A DNA stretch of 64,000 nt from Tsukamurella sputi (GTDB lineage Bacteria > Actinomycetota > Actinomycetes > Mycobacteriales > Mycobacteriaceae), in contig NZ_VIGV01000010.1 in NCBI RefSeq assembly GCF_007858445.1, positions 57,852 through 121,851 on the forward strand. The letters are read 5' to 3'. The notes under the pieces are model-generated. The model did no database searches. It was not told the DNA's origin and saw only the letters and a list, made by a program, of their open reading frames with translations. Shown piece by piece: positions 26,090-39,943 of the stretch. Made by a program: the position numbers and the translations under genes. How positions within the stretch are numbered: position 1 is the stretch's first letter; every line of letters begins with the position of its first letter.

Positions 26090-27777
26090 CGGTTCCCCAG
26101 GGGGAGCACGGCGTGGACGACGATCGTCTCCACGTCAGTCCGGGGCGCTTCGAGCCGGCGACGGTCATCGAGCCGGATCGGGACGTGCCCAGCCACACGG
26201 ACGCGGTGGCGCGGGACTTCTCGACGGCGGTCGGCGGCCCCGTCGGGGCGCACGCCCTCGTCGGCTTCCAGCGCTTCTTCACGCCGCTGCGCCTGATCCT
26301 GCTGGCGGCGGTGCTCTTCCTGGCGCTGGGCTGGACCACCAAGGCCGGGTGCCTGCAGCAGAAGTCCGACGGCGGTCAGCTGGTGCTCGACTGGTCGGGC
26401 AACCGGCCCTACACCGCGATGTGCTACTCGGACACGGTGCCGCTCTACGGCGCCGAGCGCCTCAACGAGGGGCTGATGCCCTACGTGACGCAGTTCTTCG
26501 ACACCGATCCCACGGGCGCCCGGCAGGAGCGCTACATGGAGTACCCGGTGCTCACCGGGATGTACCAGTACGGCGCGATGAAGGTGGCCAAAGCCTGGAC
26601 GGTCCTGCACGAGAAGTGGGGCGTGCCCGGGGCGATCGAGGTGGTGCTCTTCTTCACCGTCGCGGCGGTGGGTCTCGCGCTGTTCTGGCTGATCGCGGTC
26701 TGGGCGACCACGCGATTGGCCGGCGGCGCCGCCTCGCCGGACCGGCCCGCCGCACGGCGCCCCTGGGACGTCATGCTCATGGCGGCGTCGCCGCTCGTGA
26801 TCGTGCACGCCTTCACCAACTTCGACGCGATCGCCGTGGCGGCGATGGCCGTGGGCATGCTGCTCTGGTCCCGCGAGAAACACGCATGGGCGGGCGTGGT
26901 CCTGGGCCTGGGCGCCGCGGCGAAGCTGTACCCGGCCTTCCTGCTGGTGGTGCTGTTCTTCCTGTGCCTACGTGCGGGACGCCTGCGCCCCTGGCTCACC
27001 ACGACGGCGCTGGCGGCCGCGACCTGGGTCGCGGTGAACCTGCCGATCCTGGTCGCGGCGCCGCGCGGATGGTGGGAGTTCTTCCACCGCAACTCGATCC
27101 GCCCCGTCGACATGGACTCGATCTACGCGGTGATCAGTTCCTTCACCGGCGGCTGGGTGTTCGGCGGCGCGGGCCCGCGCGGTGGCGCCTCGTCGCTGGC
27201 CAACGCCATCACGCTGGTGCTCTTCCTCGCGGTGATCGCCGGCGTCGGCTATCTCGCGCTCAAGGCTCCCCGCCGGCCGCGGGTCGCGCAGCTCGCCTTC
27301 CTCCTGGTGGCCGGCTTCCTCCTGGTGAACAAGGTCTGGAGCCCGCAGTACTCGCTGTGGCTCGTGCCCCTGGCGGTGCTCGCGATCCCGCACACCCGGA
27401 TCCTGCTGGCCTGGATGACGATCGACGCCCTGGTCTGGGTGCCGCGGATGATGTTCTTCCTCGGCATGCAGAACAAGGGGCTGCCGGAGCAGGCCTTCAC
27501 CGCCACCGTCCTGCTGCGCGACCTGGCGGTGATCGGCCTGTGCGCGTTGGTGATCCGGCAGATCTACCGGCCCGACGAGGACCTGGTCCGATCGACCTTC
27601 CCGGGGCCGTACTCGCCTCCGCTCGACGATCCCGCGGGCGGCGTGCTCGACGGTGCGCCGGACTCCCCGTCGTTGCCCTCCTCACTGCGCAGCCGCAGCG
27701 CGCAGCGGGGCAGGTACCAGAGGAAGACCACGAGCAGTGCCGCCCGGCCCCAGACGCCGATCCACACGCCCCACTGA
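26086..27777 (+). CDS. GT87-family polyprenol-phosphate-dependent glycosyltransferase (Rv0051-like)
   Basis: A 563-residue membrane protein with about 9-10 helices after a cytoplasmic N-terminus. The periplasmic-side loop YMEYPVLTGMYQYGAMKVAK and the segment GAAAKLYPAFLLVV, with VNKVWSPQYSLWLVPL, are typical of GT87 (DUF2029) enzymes that move mannose or arabinose from polyprenyl-phosphate donors to cell-wall lipoglycans. It begins at GTG overlapping the ponA1 stop, so the two are coupled. Its last 214 bp overlap the 3' end of the convergent paralogue. The sugar and acceptor are not known. Confidence 0.88.
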   Translation: MTVPQGEHGVDDDRLHVSPGRFEPATVIEPDRDVPSHTDAVARDFSTAVGGPVGAHALVGFQRFFTPLRLILLAAVLFLALGWTTKAGCLQQKSDGGQLVLDWSGNRPYTAMCYSDTVPLYGAERLNEGLMPYVTQFFDTDPTGARQERYMEYPVLTGMYQYGAMKVAKAWTVLHEKWGVPGAIEVVLFFTVAAVGLALFWLIAVWATTRLAGGAASPDRPAARRPWDVMLMAASPLVIVHAFTNFDAIAVAAMAVGMLLWSREKHAWAGVVLGLGAAAKLYPAFLLVVLFFLCLRAGRLRPWLTTTALAAATWVAVNLPILVAAPRGWWEFFHRNSIRPVDMDSIYAVISSFTGGWVFGGAGPRGGASSLANAITLVLFLAVIAGVGYLALKAPRRPRVAQLAFLLVAGFLLVNKVWSPQYSLWLVPLAVLAIPHTRILLAWMTIDALVWVPRMMFFLGMQNKGLPEQAFTATVLLRDLAVIGLCALVIRQIYRPDEDLVRSTFPGPYSPPLDDPAGGVLDGAPDSPSLPSSLRSRSAQRGRYQRKTTSSAARPQTPIHTPH

Positions 27778-29021
27778 ACCCACCACGTGATCGGCAGATT
27801 CGCCGCGTGCTCCGAGAAGTAGTTCCACACGGTGAGTTCGAGGCTCAGGTCGAAGAGCAGGTACGCCGCGACGAGCCGCCAGTCGACCTTGAGCAGCACG
27901 AAGAAGGGCAGGAGCCACAGCACGTACTGGGGTGAGTGCACCTTGTGGAAGAGCATGAAGGCGGCGAGGATCGCGCCGCTCACGCCGACCCACGGGTACA
28001 CGCCGGTACGCCGGAAGCGCAGCCAGCCGACGACGAGGAGCGCGACGATCGAGATCACGATCAGCAGGGGGGAGAGCTTCCCGACGAGATCGTCGTACGC
28101 CTTCGGATCGTCGAAGGCCTTGAGCACGCCCCAGTACCAGATCGAGTTGGTCGACAGGTCGGCCGTGCGCAGCTCCTGGAACTTCAGCGAGGCGCGCCAG
28201 CCCTCGAAGCCGAAGACCATGAAGGGCACGTTGATCGCCACGGCCACCACCACGGCGGTCGCCGCGGTCGCCGCCGCGCCCACCCAGTCCAGCAGGCGCC
28301 AGTCGACGCGGGCGCGCCGCCCGGGACCGTCGGGCAGGACGACGGTGCCGTCCCTCCCGTGGGTGAGCACGTACAGCACCAGCGGCGCGACGAACAGGCC
28401 CGGATAGATCTTCAGGTCGAAGCCGACGGCGAGGACCGCCGCCGTCGCGATCGCCGGTATCCGGACGGAGCCGCCGGTCCGGTCGGCCCAGGCCATGATG
28501 CCGAAGCCCAGGGTCGCGGCGGCCACGACCGGCAGCTCCATGTTGTGGAAGGCGTACAGCGCGAGCGGCGGCGCGAGCGCCCACAGCGCGGCGGTGCGAC
28601 CGGAGACCTTCGCCAGCACCCAGCCGGTGAGCATGCCGAAGGGCGCGAGCAGCAGCGCCATGTGCAGCAGGAACTCGGCGTCGTTGTTCGCGCCGATCGC
28701 GCCGATCCAGAACATCAGGCCGCTGAGCACCGGGTACTCGATGGCGCCGCCCTGCAGCTTGCCGTCGCCGTCGATCCACCCGGTGAGGTACGGGAAGACG
28801 TGATTGTTGACCTCGCGGCCCGTCCACAGGAACTGCAGGTCGGAGTAGCAGATCCGGCCGGGAGTCGAGGCGAAGCCCTCGGAGCGGCCGAACTCGTCGA
28901 AGGGGGCTCCGGTGCACTGCGCCTTGATCAGGTAGCCGATGACGAGGGCTGCAACGGTGAGACCGAGCACGGTCCACGCCACCCGATCTGGGCGGAAACT
29001 GGGCCGGGACATGCGCCCCAC
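27564..29021 (-). CDS. Second GT87-family glycosyltransferase-like membrane protein
   Basis: A 485-residue membrane protein clearly paralogous in pattern to the convergent gene: AIEYPVLSGLMFWIGAIGAN, VGFDLKIYPGLFVAPLVLYVL and FHKVHSPQYVLWLLPFFVLL correspond to the EYPVL, KLYP and SPQYSLW blocks of its neighbour. Probable function is glycosyl transfer from a polyprenyl-phosphate sugar at the membrane. The last 40 or so residues (Ser/Gly/Pro-rich) are encoded antisense to the neighbour's C-terminus, a real double-coding overlap or an extended tail in one of them. Confidence 0.88.
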   Translation of the reverse strand: MGRMSRPSFRPDRVAWTVLGLTVAALVIGYLIKAQCTGAPFDEFGRSEGFASTPGRICYSDLQFLWTGREVNNHVFPYLTGWIDGDGKLQGGAIEYPVLSGLMFWIGAIGANNDAEFLLHMALLLAPFGMLTGWVLAKVSGRTAALWALAPPLALYAFHNMELPVVAAATLGFGIMAWADRTGGSVRIPAIATAAVLAVGFDLKIYPGLFVAPLVLYVLTHGRDGTVVLPDGPGRRARVDWRLLDWVGAAATAATAVVVAVAINVPFMVFGFEGWRASLKFQELRTADLSTNSIWYWGVLKAFDDPKAYDDLVGKLSPLLIVISIVALLVVGWLRFRRTGVYPWVGVSGAILAAFMLFHKVHSPQYVLWLLPFFVLLKVDWRLVAAYLLFDLSLELTVWNYFSEHAANLPITWWVQWGVWIGVWGRAALLVVFLWYLPRCALRLRSEEGNDGESGAPSSTPPAGSSSGGEYGPGKVDRTRSSSGR

Positions 29022-29060
29022 CCTATCGGCCCGGGCCGGACGGTCCGGTCGACGGTGCTG

Positions 29061-29897
29061 TCACGATCCGCCGGTGAGCAGCTGCAGCGGGTTCGCGTTC
29101 CACACGCCGTGGATCACCAGTAGCGGCCACATCACCCGGTAGCGCAGCCACAGGAAGCCGAGGAACAGCCCGCTCACGCCCTGGTTCGCGAGCACGTTCA
29201 TCGCGTCCAGCGGGAGATCGCCCGTGCCCTGGATGGCGACGTGCCAGGACGCCCACACCACCGCCGAGAGCGCGACGGCCGCCCACGGCCCGAGCACCGC
29301 GTGCCAGCGGGTGAGCAGCCAGCGCCGGTAGAAGACCTCCTCGAGCAGCGCGTTCATGGCGAAGCCCACGAGTAGCAGGAGCACCGCATCGAGCAGCGGT
29401 ATACCGGCGAGGAAGTCGCCACTGCGGTCGTCGAGCGCCAGGTACACGGCCAGGTACGCGACGACGGTGGGCGCCGGTGTCCAGCCCGCGCGCGCCGTCG
29501 GGCCCGGCCAGCGCCGGCCCCGCCGCCGGTCGAGCGCGAAGACCGCGACCGGGACCGCCAGCAGCAGCACGAGCTTGAGCACCGTGTAGTTCGGCTCCTC
29601 CGGTCCGAGGACGATCAGCGCGGCCGCGAAGGCGACTCCGCACGCCAGGAGCGCCCAGGCCTGCGGCCTCGGGTTCGACGGCGCGTCGGTCTGCACCCGG
29701 TGCGCGGGGGTCGCGAGCGCGACCAGGAGGCCGGCGGCCACGGGAGCCCACGGCTGCCACCAGGGAACGGTGTCCATCGAATCCGCGGTGTACCGCAGGC
29801 CGCGGCCGGTGACCGCCGCGACGAGCGAGGACGCGACGATCGCACCCCCGCCGAGTACCGCCACCGTCGGACCCGCCCATGCCTTCACGCCGCCCAC
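29061..29897 (-). CDS. CPBP-family intramembrane metalloprotease
   Basis: A 278-residue protein with about eight hydrophobic segments. The C-terminal half has the CPBP/CAAX-protease (ABI) motifs: MNALLEEVFYRRWLL (EExxxR, metal-binding glutamates), WASWHVAIQG (second motif His) and VIHGVWNANP (third motif H with N). Such enzymes cleave within membranes or modify prenyl-type substrates; bacterial members are often linked to peptide immunity. The substrate is unknown. Confidence 0.85.
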   Translation of the reverse strand: MGGVKAWAGPTVAVLGGGAIVASSLVAAVTGRGLRYTADSMDTVPWWQPWAPVAAGLLVALATPAHRVQTDAPSNPRPQAWALLACGVAFAAALIVLGPEEPNYTVLKLVLLLAVPVAVFALDRRRGRRWPGPTARAGWTPAPTVVAYLAVYLALDDRSGDFLAGIPLLDAVLLLLVGFAMNALLEEVFYRRWLLTRWHAVLGPWAAVALSAVVWASWHVAIQGTGDLPLDAMNVLANQGVSGLFLGFLWLRYRVMWPLLVIHGVWNANPLQLLTGGS

Positions 29898-29991
29898 CGT
29901 ACGGCAGAGTCAGGACCCTTGTTAACGATCGTGCATCGCCGGCCGATCCCCAGGATATGAGCCGCTCCGATGCGGCACGGGAGGAGCGGAC

Positions 29992-30531
29992 ATGAGGTCG
30001 TCGATGAAGGTCGCGGGAGCGCTGGTCCTGGTGGCGGTGGCCGCGGCGGGGTGCGGGGATCGCTCGTCCTCCGGCTCGGGATCGACGGTGACGGTGACCG
30101 CCGCGCCGAGCGCCCAGCAGGGCACCGGTTCCACCGGCACGCCGCAGCCGACGCCGGCGGCACCGTCGGCGACGGTCCGCGTGAGTGTCACGGCCTTGCC
30201 GACCACCCCGGGGAGGGCCGTCCGGGTGGTGAGCGAGTCGGGGAAGACCACCTGCAACATCCGGGCCGAGCTGGTGGAGTGCCAGTCCGGCGAGTTCGGG
30301 AAGATCTACCGCGCGAAGACGGGCGAGCCCGCCTCCGGTTTCGTCTACCGCGGCGGCGACCTGAGCTGGTACTACGGCAACATGGCGGTCACCGACCCCG
30401 CCACCACGATCCGGTACGGCCACACCTACAGCGCCTTCGGCTGGACGGTGGAGGCCTCGGCGGGTAGGACGGTCTTCACCCGCGACGGTCACGGGGTGAG
30501 CGTGGACGTCGCGAACACCACCACCTTCTGA
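29992..30531 (+). CDS. Secreted lipoprotein of unknown function
   Basis: A 179-residue protein with a lipoprotein signal peptide (MRSSMKVAGALVLVAVAAAGC; lipobox AAGC, lipid on Cys21), then a Ser/Thr/Gly/Pro linker of about 45 residues and a compact domain with two cysteines (TTCNIRAELVEC) likely to form a disulfide. The downstream segment is rich in Tyr and Gly (GGDLSWYYGNM). Similar small lipoproteins of unknown role are common in Mycobacteriales. The ATG at 29992 is preceded by GGAGGAGCGGAC. Its stop is 4 bp from the convergent aldehyde dehydrogenase. Confidence 0.8.
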   Translation: MRSSMKVAGALVLVAVAAAGCGDRSSSGSGSTVTVTAAPSAQQGTGSTGTPQPTPAAPSATVRVSVTALPTTPGRAVRVVSESGKTTCNIRAELVECQSGEFGKIYRAKTGEPASGFVYRGGDLSWYYGNMAVTDPATTIRYGHTYSAFGWTVEASAGRTVFTRDGHGVSVDVANTTTF

Positions 30532-30534
30532 GGG

Positions 30535-33850
<3,316 letters not shown>

Positions 33851-33887
33851 CCGCAGGGGCGGCGCGGGCGCAGTCCGAAGGCCGGGC

Positions 33888-33953
33888 AACATCTTTCGAA
33901 GCGCTCTGCGACGAATCCAGGGCGTTCCGTCGCAGAACGCTTCGAAAGATGTT
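33888..33953. repeat. Long imperfect palindrome (26-bp arms)
   Basis: Arms 33888-33913 and 33928-33953 are reverse complements with a single mismatch; the loop is 14 nt. The core is ATCTTTCGAAGCG and its complement CGCTTCGAAAGAT. It starts 38 bp after the enoyl-CoA hydratase stop and could terminate that operon, but it lacks a U-tract and is far longer than the other terminators here, so a mobile palindromic repeat or a structured RNA is possible. The remainder of the 245-bp gap to 34096 shows no gene. Confidence 0.7.
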
Positions 33954-34095
33954 CGGCCGCAGCCACCACGGTGAGCGGAGCCACCTGGTGCCGGCCGATT
34001 CCGTGACGGACGGCACATTGGCGGTTGGAGATATTGAATCCTGAATTCCCCTGTTCATGGCCGTGCAGGCGGCCGACTGATGCAAGGGGGATGTC

Positions 34096-34572
34096 ATGAC
34101 GTACGACTACACCGCACCGCCGACGGTGGACCGGGACCCGCAGGACCTGACCGTCCCGCTGCGCGGTGCGACCTTCGGCGAAGCGGTGAAGCGCTTCTTC
34201 CAGAACTACTTCGTCGCCGCAGGTCGCGCGTCGCAGAGCGAGTACTGGTGGGCGTTGGCCCTCGTCATGCTGATCGCGCTTGCCGCGGGTGCGCTCGCGG
34301 GGATGAGCTCGGCATTCGGTGACGGCGCCGGTGCGGGGGTGTTCCTGGTGCTGGCGGTCATCGTCATGCTCGGCCTGCTCGCCGTCGCTTTCGGGACGAT
34401 CGGTTTGACGATTCGGCGCCTGCACGATGCCAACCAGTCAGGGTGGTGGTATCTCGCGCTGTTCATCGTGAATCTGATCCCCGTGGTCGGCCTCCTCAGC
34501 ATCGTCGGCGCCATCGTGATCGGCGTGCTGAAGAATGATCCCGCGGGCGCTCGCTTCGACGCGCAGCCGTAG
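34096..34572 (+). CDS. DUF805 family membrane protein
   Basis: A 158-residue inner-membrane protein. FFQNYFVAAGRASQSEYWWALA and the later LTIRRLHDANQSGWWYLALFIVNLIPVVG are the two diagnostic DUF805 motifs (GRASRxEYW and RRLHDxxxSGWW). It has four predicted helices. The biochemical role of the family is unknown. The ATG follows AAGGGGGATGTC, with a good ribosome-binding site. A strong terminator follows. Confidence 0.92.
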   Translation: MTYDYTAPPTVDRDPQDLTVPLRGATFGEAVKRFFQNYFVAAGRASQSEYWWALALVMLIALAAGALAGMSSAFGDGAGAGVFLVLAVIVMLGLLAVAFGTIGLTIRRLHDANQSGWWYLALFIVNLIPVVGLLSIVGAIVIGVLKNDPAGARFDAQP

Positions 34573-34606
34573 CCGAAGGCCGGGCGGTACTACCGCTCCC
34601 CCGCGA

Positions 34607-34642
34607 AGGGCCCGGCACCGTCGGATGACGGTGCCGGGCCCT
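34607..34642. terminator. Bidirectional terminator hairpin
   Basis: A 16-bp perfect stem (AGGGCCCGGCACCGTC and its complement) with a GGAT loop, between the convergent DUF805 and fadB genes. Confidence 0.8.
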
Positions 34643-34673
34643 CGGCGTACTACGGCCTGCGACTCAGTGAGTC

Positions 34674-36845
34674 CTACTCGTAGGTCTCGCCGGCCTCGGC
34701 CTTGGCGACCAGCGAGGCGGGCGGGGTGAACTGCTCGCCGTACTTGGTCAGCTCGCGGGCGCGGGCGACGAAGGCCTTCGGACCCACGGTGCCGTCGGCG
34801 CCCTCGTAGCCGTTGATGAACTGCAACACGCCACCGGTCCACGCGGGGAAACCGATGCCGAAGATCGAGCCGATGTTGGCGTCGGCGACGGAGTCCATGA
34901 CGCCCTCGTCGAAGCAGCGCACGGTCTCGAGCGACTCGGCGAAGAGCATCCGGTCGATCATGTCCTGCAGCGGGATGTCGTTACCGCCGGGGAACAGATC
35001 CTTCAGGCCGGGCCAGAGGCCGGTGCGCTTGCCGTCCACGTAGTCGTAGAAGCCGGCGCCGTCCTTGCGGCCGGTGCGGCCCGCGTCGACCATCGCGTCG
35101 ACCACGGCGTCGCTGCCGTGCACGGGCAGCGGGTTGCCGGCGGCCTCGGCGGCGGCGCGGGTCTCCTTGCGGATCTTCTGCGGCAGCGTCAGGGTCAGCT
35201 CGTCCATCAGCTGCAGCGGCGCGGCCGGGTAGCCGGCCTGCTGGCCCGCCTGCTCGATGAGCACCGGGTTCACGCCCTCGCCGACGGCCGCGATGGCCTC
35301 GTTGACGAAGGTGCCGATCACGCGGGAGGTGAAGAAGCCGCGCGAGTCGTTGACCACGATCGGGGTCTTCTTGATCTGCAGGGTGTAGTCGATGACCTTC
35401 GCCAGCACCGCATCCGAGGTCTTGGCGCCGCGGATGATCTCCACCAGCGGCATCTTGTCGACCGGCGAGAAGAAGTGGATGCCGATGAAGTCCTCGGAGC
35501 GCTTGACGCCCTCGGCGAGGATGGTGATCGGCAGCGTCGAGGTGTTCGAGCCGAGGATGGCGTCGGGCTCGACGATGTCCTCGATCTCCTGGAAGACCTT
35601 GTGCTTGACCTCGACCGACTCGAAGGCGGCCTCGATCACCAGGTCCACGCCGGCGAAATCGGCGGCGTCGACGGTGGGCGTGATGCGGGCGAGCAGCTCC
35701 GCCGACTTCTCGGCGGTGGTGCGGCCCTTGGCCAGCGCCTTCTCCTCGAGCTTCTCGGAGTAGGCCTTGCCGCGCTTGGCGGCCTCGATGTCGATGTCCT
35801 TGAGGACGACCTCGATGCCGGCCTTGGCGGAGACGTAGGCGATGGCGGCGCCCATCATGCCGGCGCCGATGACGCCGACCTTCTTGGCGGTGTACTTGTC
35901 GTACCCGTCGGGGCGCGAGCCGCCGCCGTTGATCGTCTGCAGGTCGAAGAAGAAGGCCTTGATCATGTTCTTCGACACCTGGCCGGTCGCCAGCGAGACG
36001 AAGTAGCGGCCCTCGATCACGGAGGCGGTGTCGAAGTCCACCATCGCGCCCTCGACCGCGGCGGCCATGATGGCGCGCGGCGCGGGCATCGGGGCGCCCT
36101 TGAGCTGCTTGCGCAGATTCGCGGGGAAGGCGGGGAGGTTCGCGGCGATCGCGGGCGAGCTCGGGGAGCCGCCGGGGATCTTGTAACCCTTGACGTCCCA
36201 GGGCTGCACGCCGCCCTCGGGGTTGGCCTTGATCCACGCCTTCGCAGCCGGGATCAGCTCCTCGACGGTGCCCACGACCTCGTGGACCAGGCCCACGTCC
36301 TTCGCCTTCGCAGGCTTCATCCGGGGGCCCTGCAGCAGCACGCCCATGAGCGCGCCCTGCAAGCCGAGCAGCCGCACGGTGCGGGTCACGCCGCCGCCGC
36401 CGGGGAGCAGGCCCAGAGTGACCTCGGGCAGGCCGATCTGCGAGCCGCGCGCGTCCGCCGCGATGCGGTGGTGCGTGGCGAGGGCGATCTCGAGGCCGCC
36501 GCCCAGGGCGGCGCCGTTGATCGCGGCGACGACGGGCTTGCCGAGGGTCTCGAGGCGACGAAGCTGCGCCTTCATCGACTCGACGTTGTCGAAGACCTGC
36601 TGCGCGTCGGCCTTCGTGGCCTGGCGGATCAGGGTCAGGTTGCCGCCGGCGAAGAAGGTCTTCTTCGCGGAGGTGAGCACGACGCCCGTGATGGAGTCCT
36701 TCTCGGCCTCCAGACGGTCGATGGTCGCGGCCATCGACTCGCGGTACAGGTCGTTCATGGTGTTCGCGGAGCTGGTGGGGTCGTCCATCGTCAGGGTGAC
36801 GATGCCGTCGGCGTCCTGCTCCCAGCGGATCATGTTCTCAGCCAT
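34674..36845 (-). CDS. fadB: Multifunctional fatty-acid oxidation protein: enoyl-CoA hydratase / 3-hydroxyacyl-CoA dehydrogenase
   Basis: A 723-residue FadB-type protein. Residues 1 to about 200 form the crotonase domain (FFAGGNLTLI and NGAALGGGLEIALATHHRIA as oxyanion hole, IGLPEVTLGLLPGGGG with the catalytic Glu). From about residue 325 a Rossmann domain reads VGVIGAGMMGAAIAYVSAKAGIEV for NAD, followed by IGIHFFSPVDKMPLVEII with the dehydrogenase catalytic His. The C-terminal helical domains complete the fold. It hydrates enoyl-CoA and oxidises the hydroxyacyl product in beta-oxidation; fadA lies 34 bp upstream on the same strand, so the pair form one operon. Confidence 0.95.
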   Translation of the reverse strand: MAENMIRWEQDADGIVTLTMDDPTSSANTMNDLYRESMAATIDRLEAEKDSITGVVLTSAKKTFFAGGNLTLIRQATKADAQQVFDNVESMKAQLRRLETLGKPVVAAINGAALGGGLEIALATHHRIAADARGSQIGLPEVTLGLLPGGGGVTRTVRLLGLQGALMGVLLQGPRMKPAKAKDVGLVHEVVGTVEELIPAAKAWIKANPEGGVQPWDVKGYKIPGGSPSSPAIAANLPAFPANLRKQLKGAPMPAPRAIMAAAVEGAMVDFDTASVIEGRYFVSLATGQVSKNMIKAFFFDLQTINGGGSRPDGYDKYTAKKVGVIGAGMMGAAIAYVSAKAGIEVVLKDIDIEAAKRGKAYSEKLEEKALAKGRTTAEKSAELLARITPTVDAADFAGVDLVIEAAFESVEVKHKVFQEIEDIVEPDAILGSNTSTLPITILAEGVKRSEDFIGIHFFSPVDKMPLVEIIRGAKTSDAVLAKVIDYTLQIKKTPIVVNDSRGFFTSRVIGTFVNEAIAAVGEGVNPVLIEQAGQQAGYPAAPLQLMDELTLTLPQKIRKETRAAAEAAGNPLPVHGSDAVVDAMVDAGRTGRKDGAGFYDYVDGKRTGLWPGLKDLFPGGNDIPLQDMIDRMLFAESLETVRCFDEGVMDSVADANIGSIFGIGFPAWTGGVLQFINGYEGADGTVGPKAFVARARELTKYGEQFTPPASLVAKAEAGETYE

Positions 36846-36879
36846 GTCTATTGTGTCTCTCCGTAGTCTTTCCGGCCGG

Positions 36880-38091
<1,212 letters not shown>

Positions 38092-38172
38092 GGTCTTCCT
38101 TCCATCGGGTGCTGTCTCGGGGAATGTCACAAGTGAATCACTATTCTTTAACTTTGCGCGATTCGGCTCCCG

Positions 38173-38191
38173 TCGAACATGTTCTAGAACA
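38173..38191. promoter_or_regulatory. Overlapping palindromes between fadA and the acyl-CoA ligase
   Basis: GAACATGTTC (38175-38184) and TGTTCTAGAACA (38180-38191) are both perfect palindromes that overlap. TCGAACATGTTCTA (38173-38186) fits the TnnAACnnGTTnnA pattern described for mycobacterial KstR, a TetR-type regulator of steroid and lipid genes. It lies 12 bp from the ligase ATG, so a bound regulator would cover its promoter. Confidence 0.55.
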
Positions 38192-38202
38192 CAATCGCAT
38201 AC

Positions 38203-39786
38203 ATGACGTCTCTTGAGAACATCGCCTGGTTCCCCCGGTCCGAGGAACCGCGCAGCTCGCAGCGCAACACCTGGAACAACAGCGTCCGCAACCACGCCGT
38301 CATGCGCGGTCGGCAGGCGGCCCTGCGCTACCTCGACAAGGAGGTCACCTGGGCGGGTCTGGCGGAGCGGGTGGGCGCCTTCGCCGGTGCGCTCGCGGAG
38401 CGGGGGATCGCGGCCGGGGACCGGGTGCTCATCCTGGGCCTGAACCGCATCGAGTACGTCGAGGCCGCGCTCGGCGTCACCGCGCTCGGCGCGATCGCGG
38501 TGCCGGTCAACTTCCGCATGGCGCCGCCCGAGGTGGCCTACCTGGTGCAGGACACGATGTGCAGTGCCGTGATCTACGAGGCGCCCTTCGATCCGCTGGT
38601 CGCGGGCGTCGCCGCGACGGGGGCCGATTTCGGCCTGCGCATCCGGTTCGACGGTGCCGACGAGGCCGCCGGCGCCCTGGGTTACGAGGATCTGGTCGGG
38701 GAGGGCCGGCCGGACCCGCACGTCGACGTGCCGGAGGACTCCCCGGCGCTGATCATGTACACCTCGGGCACCACGGGCCGCCCCAAGGGTGCGGTCCTCA
38801 CCCACGTCAACATGGCGGCGCAGGGCTGGAACAACCTGGTCGCGCCCGGTGTCGTCGACCCCGACGCCGTGGGCGCCGTGGCCGTCCCGCTGTTCCACAT
38901 CGCAGGCTTCGGCGTGCTCGCCACCGCGTTCCTGCAGGGCCTGACCTCGGTCGTCTTCCCGCTCGGCGCCTTCGACCCGGCGCAGACGCTCGACGCCCTG
39001 GAGCGCGAGGGCATCACCAGCATGTTCATGGTCCCCATGCAGTGGCAGCTCGCGGTGAACGAGCAGAAGGTGCGCCCGCGCACGCTCAAGCTCAAGTTCG
39101 TCTGGTGGGGCGCCGCCCCCGCGAGCGAGATCCTCCTGCGTGAGCTCGCCGCGACCTTCCCGGACGCCGAGATCTGCGCGGTCTTCGGCCAGACCGAGAT
39201 GTCGCCCGTCACCTGCGCCCTCTCCGGCGCCGACACGCTCCGCAAGTTCGGCTCCGTCGGCAAGGTGGTCCGCACCGTCGCCGCCCGGGTGATCGACTCG
39301 GAGGGCAACGACGTTCCGCGCGGCGAGGTGGGCGAGATCGTCTACCGCGGGCCCAACATGATGTCGGGCTACTGGAACAACCTCGAGGCCACGCGGGAGG
39401 CCTTCCACGGCGGCTGGTTCCACTCCGGTGACCTGGTGCGCATGGACGACGAGGGATTCGTCTACGTGATCGACCGCGCGAAGGACATGATCATCTCGGG
39501 CGGCGAGAACATCTACTCGGTCGAGGTCGAGAACGCCGTCGCGGCGCATCCCGATGTCACCGAGGTGGCGGTGATCGGCCGGCCGGACGAGAAGTGGGGC
39601 GAGGCGGTGGTCGCCGTCGTGCAGCTGCGCGAGGGCGCGGCGCTCACCGTGGAGGCGCTCTCGGAGTTCCTCAACGACCACATCGCCCGGTACAAGCACC
39701 CGCGCGACGTGATCGTGATCGACGCGCTGCCGCGCAACCCCACGGGCAAGGTCACCAAGCCCGTCCTGCGCCAGCAGTTCGGCTGA
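38203..39786 (+). CDS. fadD: Fatty-acyl-CoA ligase (FadD5-like)
   Basis: A 527-residue ANL-superfamily adenylating enzyme. [19 protein letters not shown] is the P-loop-like A3 motif, [12 protein letters not shown] the A5 region, [39 protein letters not shown] the A7-A8 hinge, and [12 protein letters not shown] holds the catalytic lysine of A10. It activates fatty acids to acyl-CoA with ATP. In M. tuberculosis fadD5 sits at the mce1 operon; here the mce operon is about 4 kb away, so this ligase probably activates imported lipids. It is divergent from fadA-fadB. Confidence 0.93.
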   Translation: MTSLENIAWFPRSEEPRSSQRNTWNNSVRNHAVMRGRQAALRYLDKEVTWAGLAERVGAFAGALAERGIAAGDRVLILGLNRIEYVEAALGVTALGAIAVPVNFRMAPPEVAYLVQDTMCSAVIYEAPFDPLVAGVAATGADFGLRIRFDGADEAAGALGYEDLVGEGRPDPHVDVPEDSPALIMYTSGTTGRPKGAVLTHVNMAAQGWNNLVAPGVVDPDAVGAVAVPLFHIAGFGVLATAFLQGLTSVVFPLGAFDPAQTLDALEREGITSMFMVPMQWQLAVNEQKVRPRTLKLKFVWWGAAPASEILLRELAATFPDAEICAVFGQTEMSPVTCALSGADTLRKFGSVGKVVRTVAARVIDSEGNDVPRGEVGEIVYRGPNMMSGYWNNLEATREAFHGGWFHSGDLVRMDDEGFVYVIDRAKDMIISGGENIYSVEVENAVAAHPDVTEVAVIGRPDEKWGEAVVAVVQLREGAALTVEALSEFLNDHIARYKHPRDVIVIDALPRNPTGKVTKPVLRQQFG

Positions 39787-39808
39787 TCCCGGGCGGTCCT
39801 CGCCCCGC

Positions 39809-39843
39809 GGTGGATCGTGTTCGCCCAGCGGGCACGATCCACC
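39809..39843 (+). terminator. Terminator hairpin after the acyl-CoA ligase
   Basis: GGTGGATCG and CGATCCACC form the base of a stem extended by GCCC/GGGC around an AGC loop with a small internal bulge, 23 bp after the ligase stop. Confidence 0.6.
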
Positions 39844-39943
39844 ACACGCCGGTCACGGCGGGCGGCACCCGGGCAGCAGGCCGCGCGGCACCGAGGGCGC
39901 CCTCCCCGCGGGCCCGCCCGTCGATCGGCGACGAAGCCCGCCG

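Noticed and set aside
38173-38191. SOS (LexA) box
   Set aside because: GAACATGTTC resembles half of the mycobacterial SOS box TCGAACnnnnGTTCGA, but the spacing is wrong and the neighbouring genes are lipid-metabolism genes.
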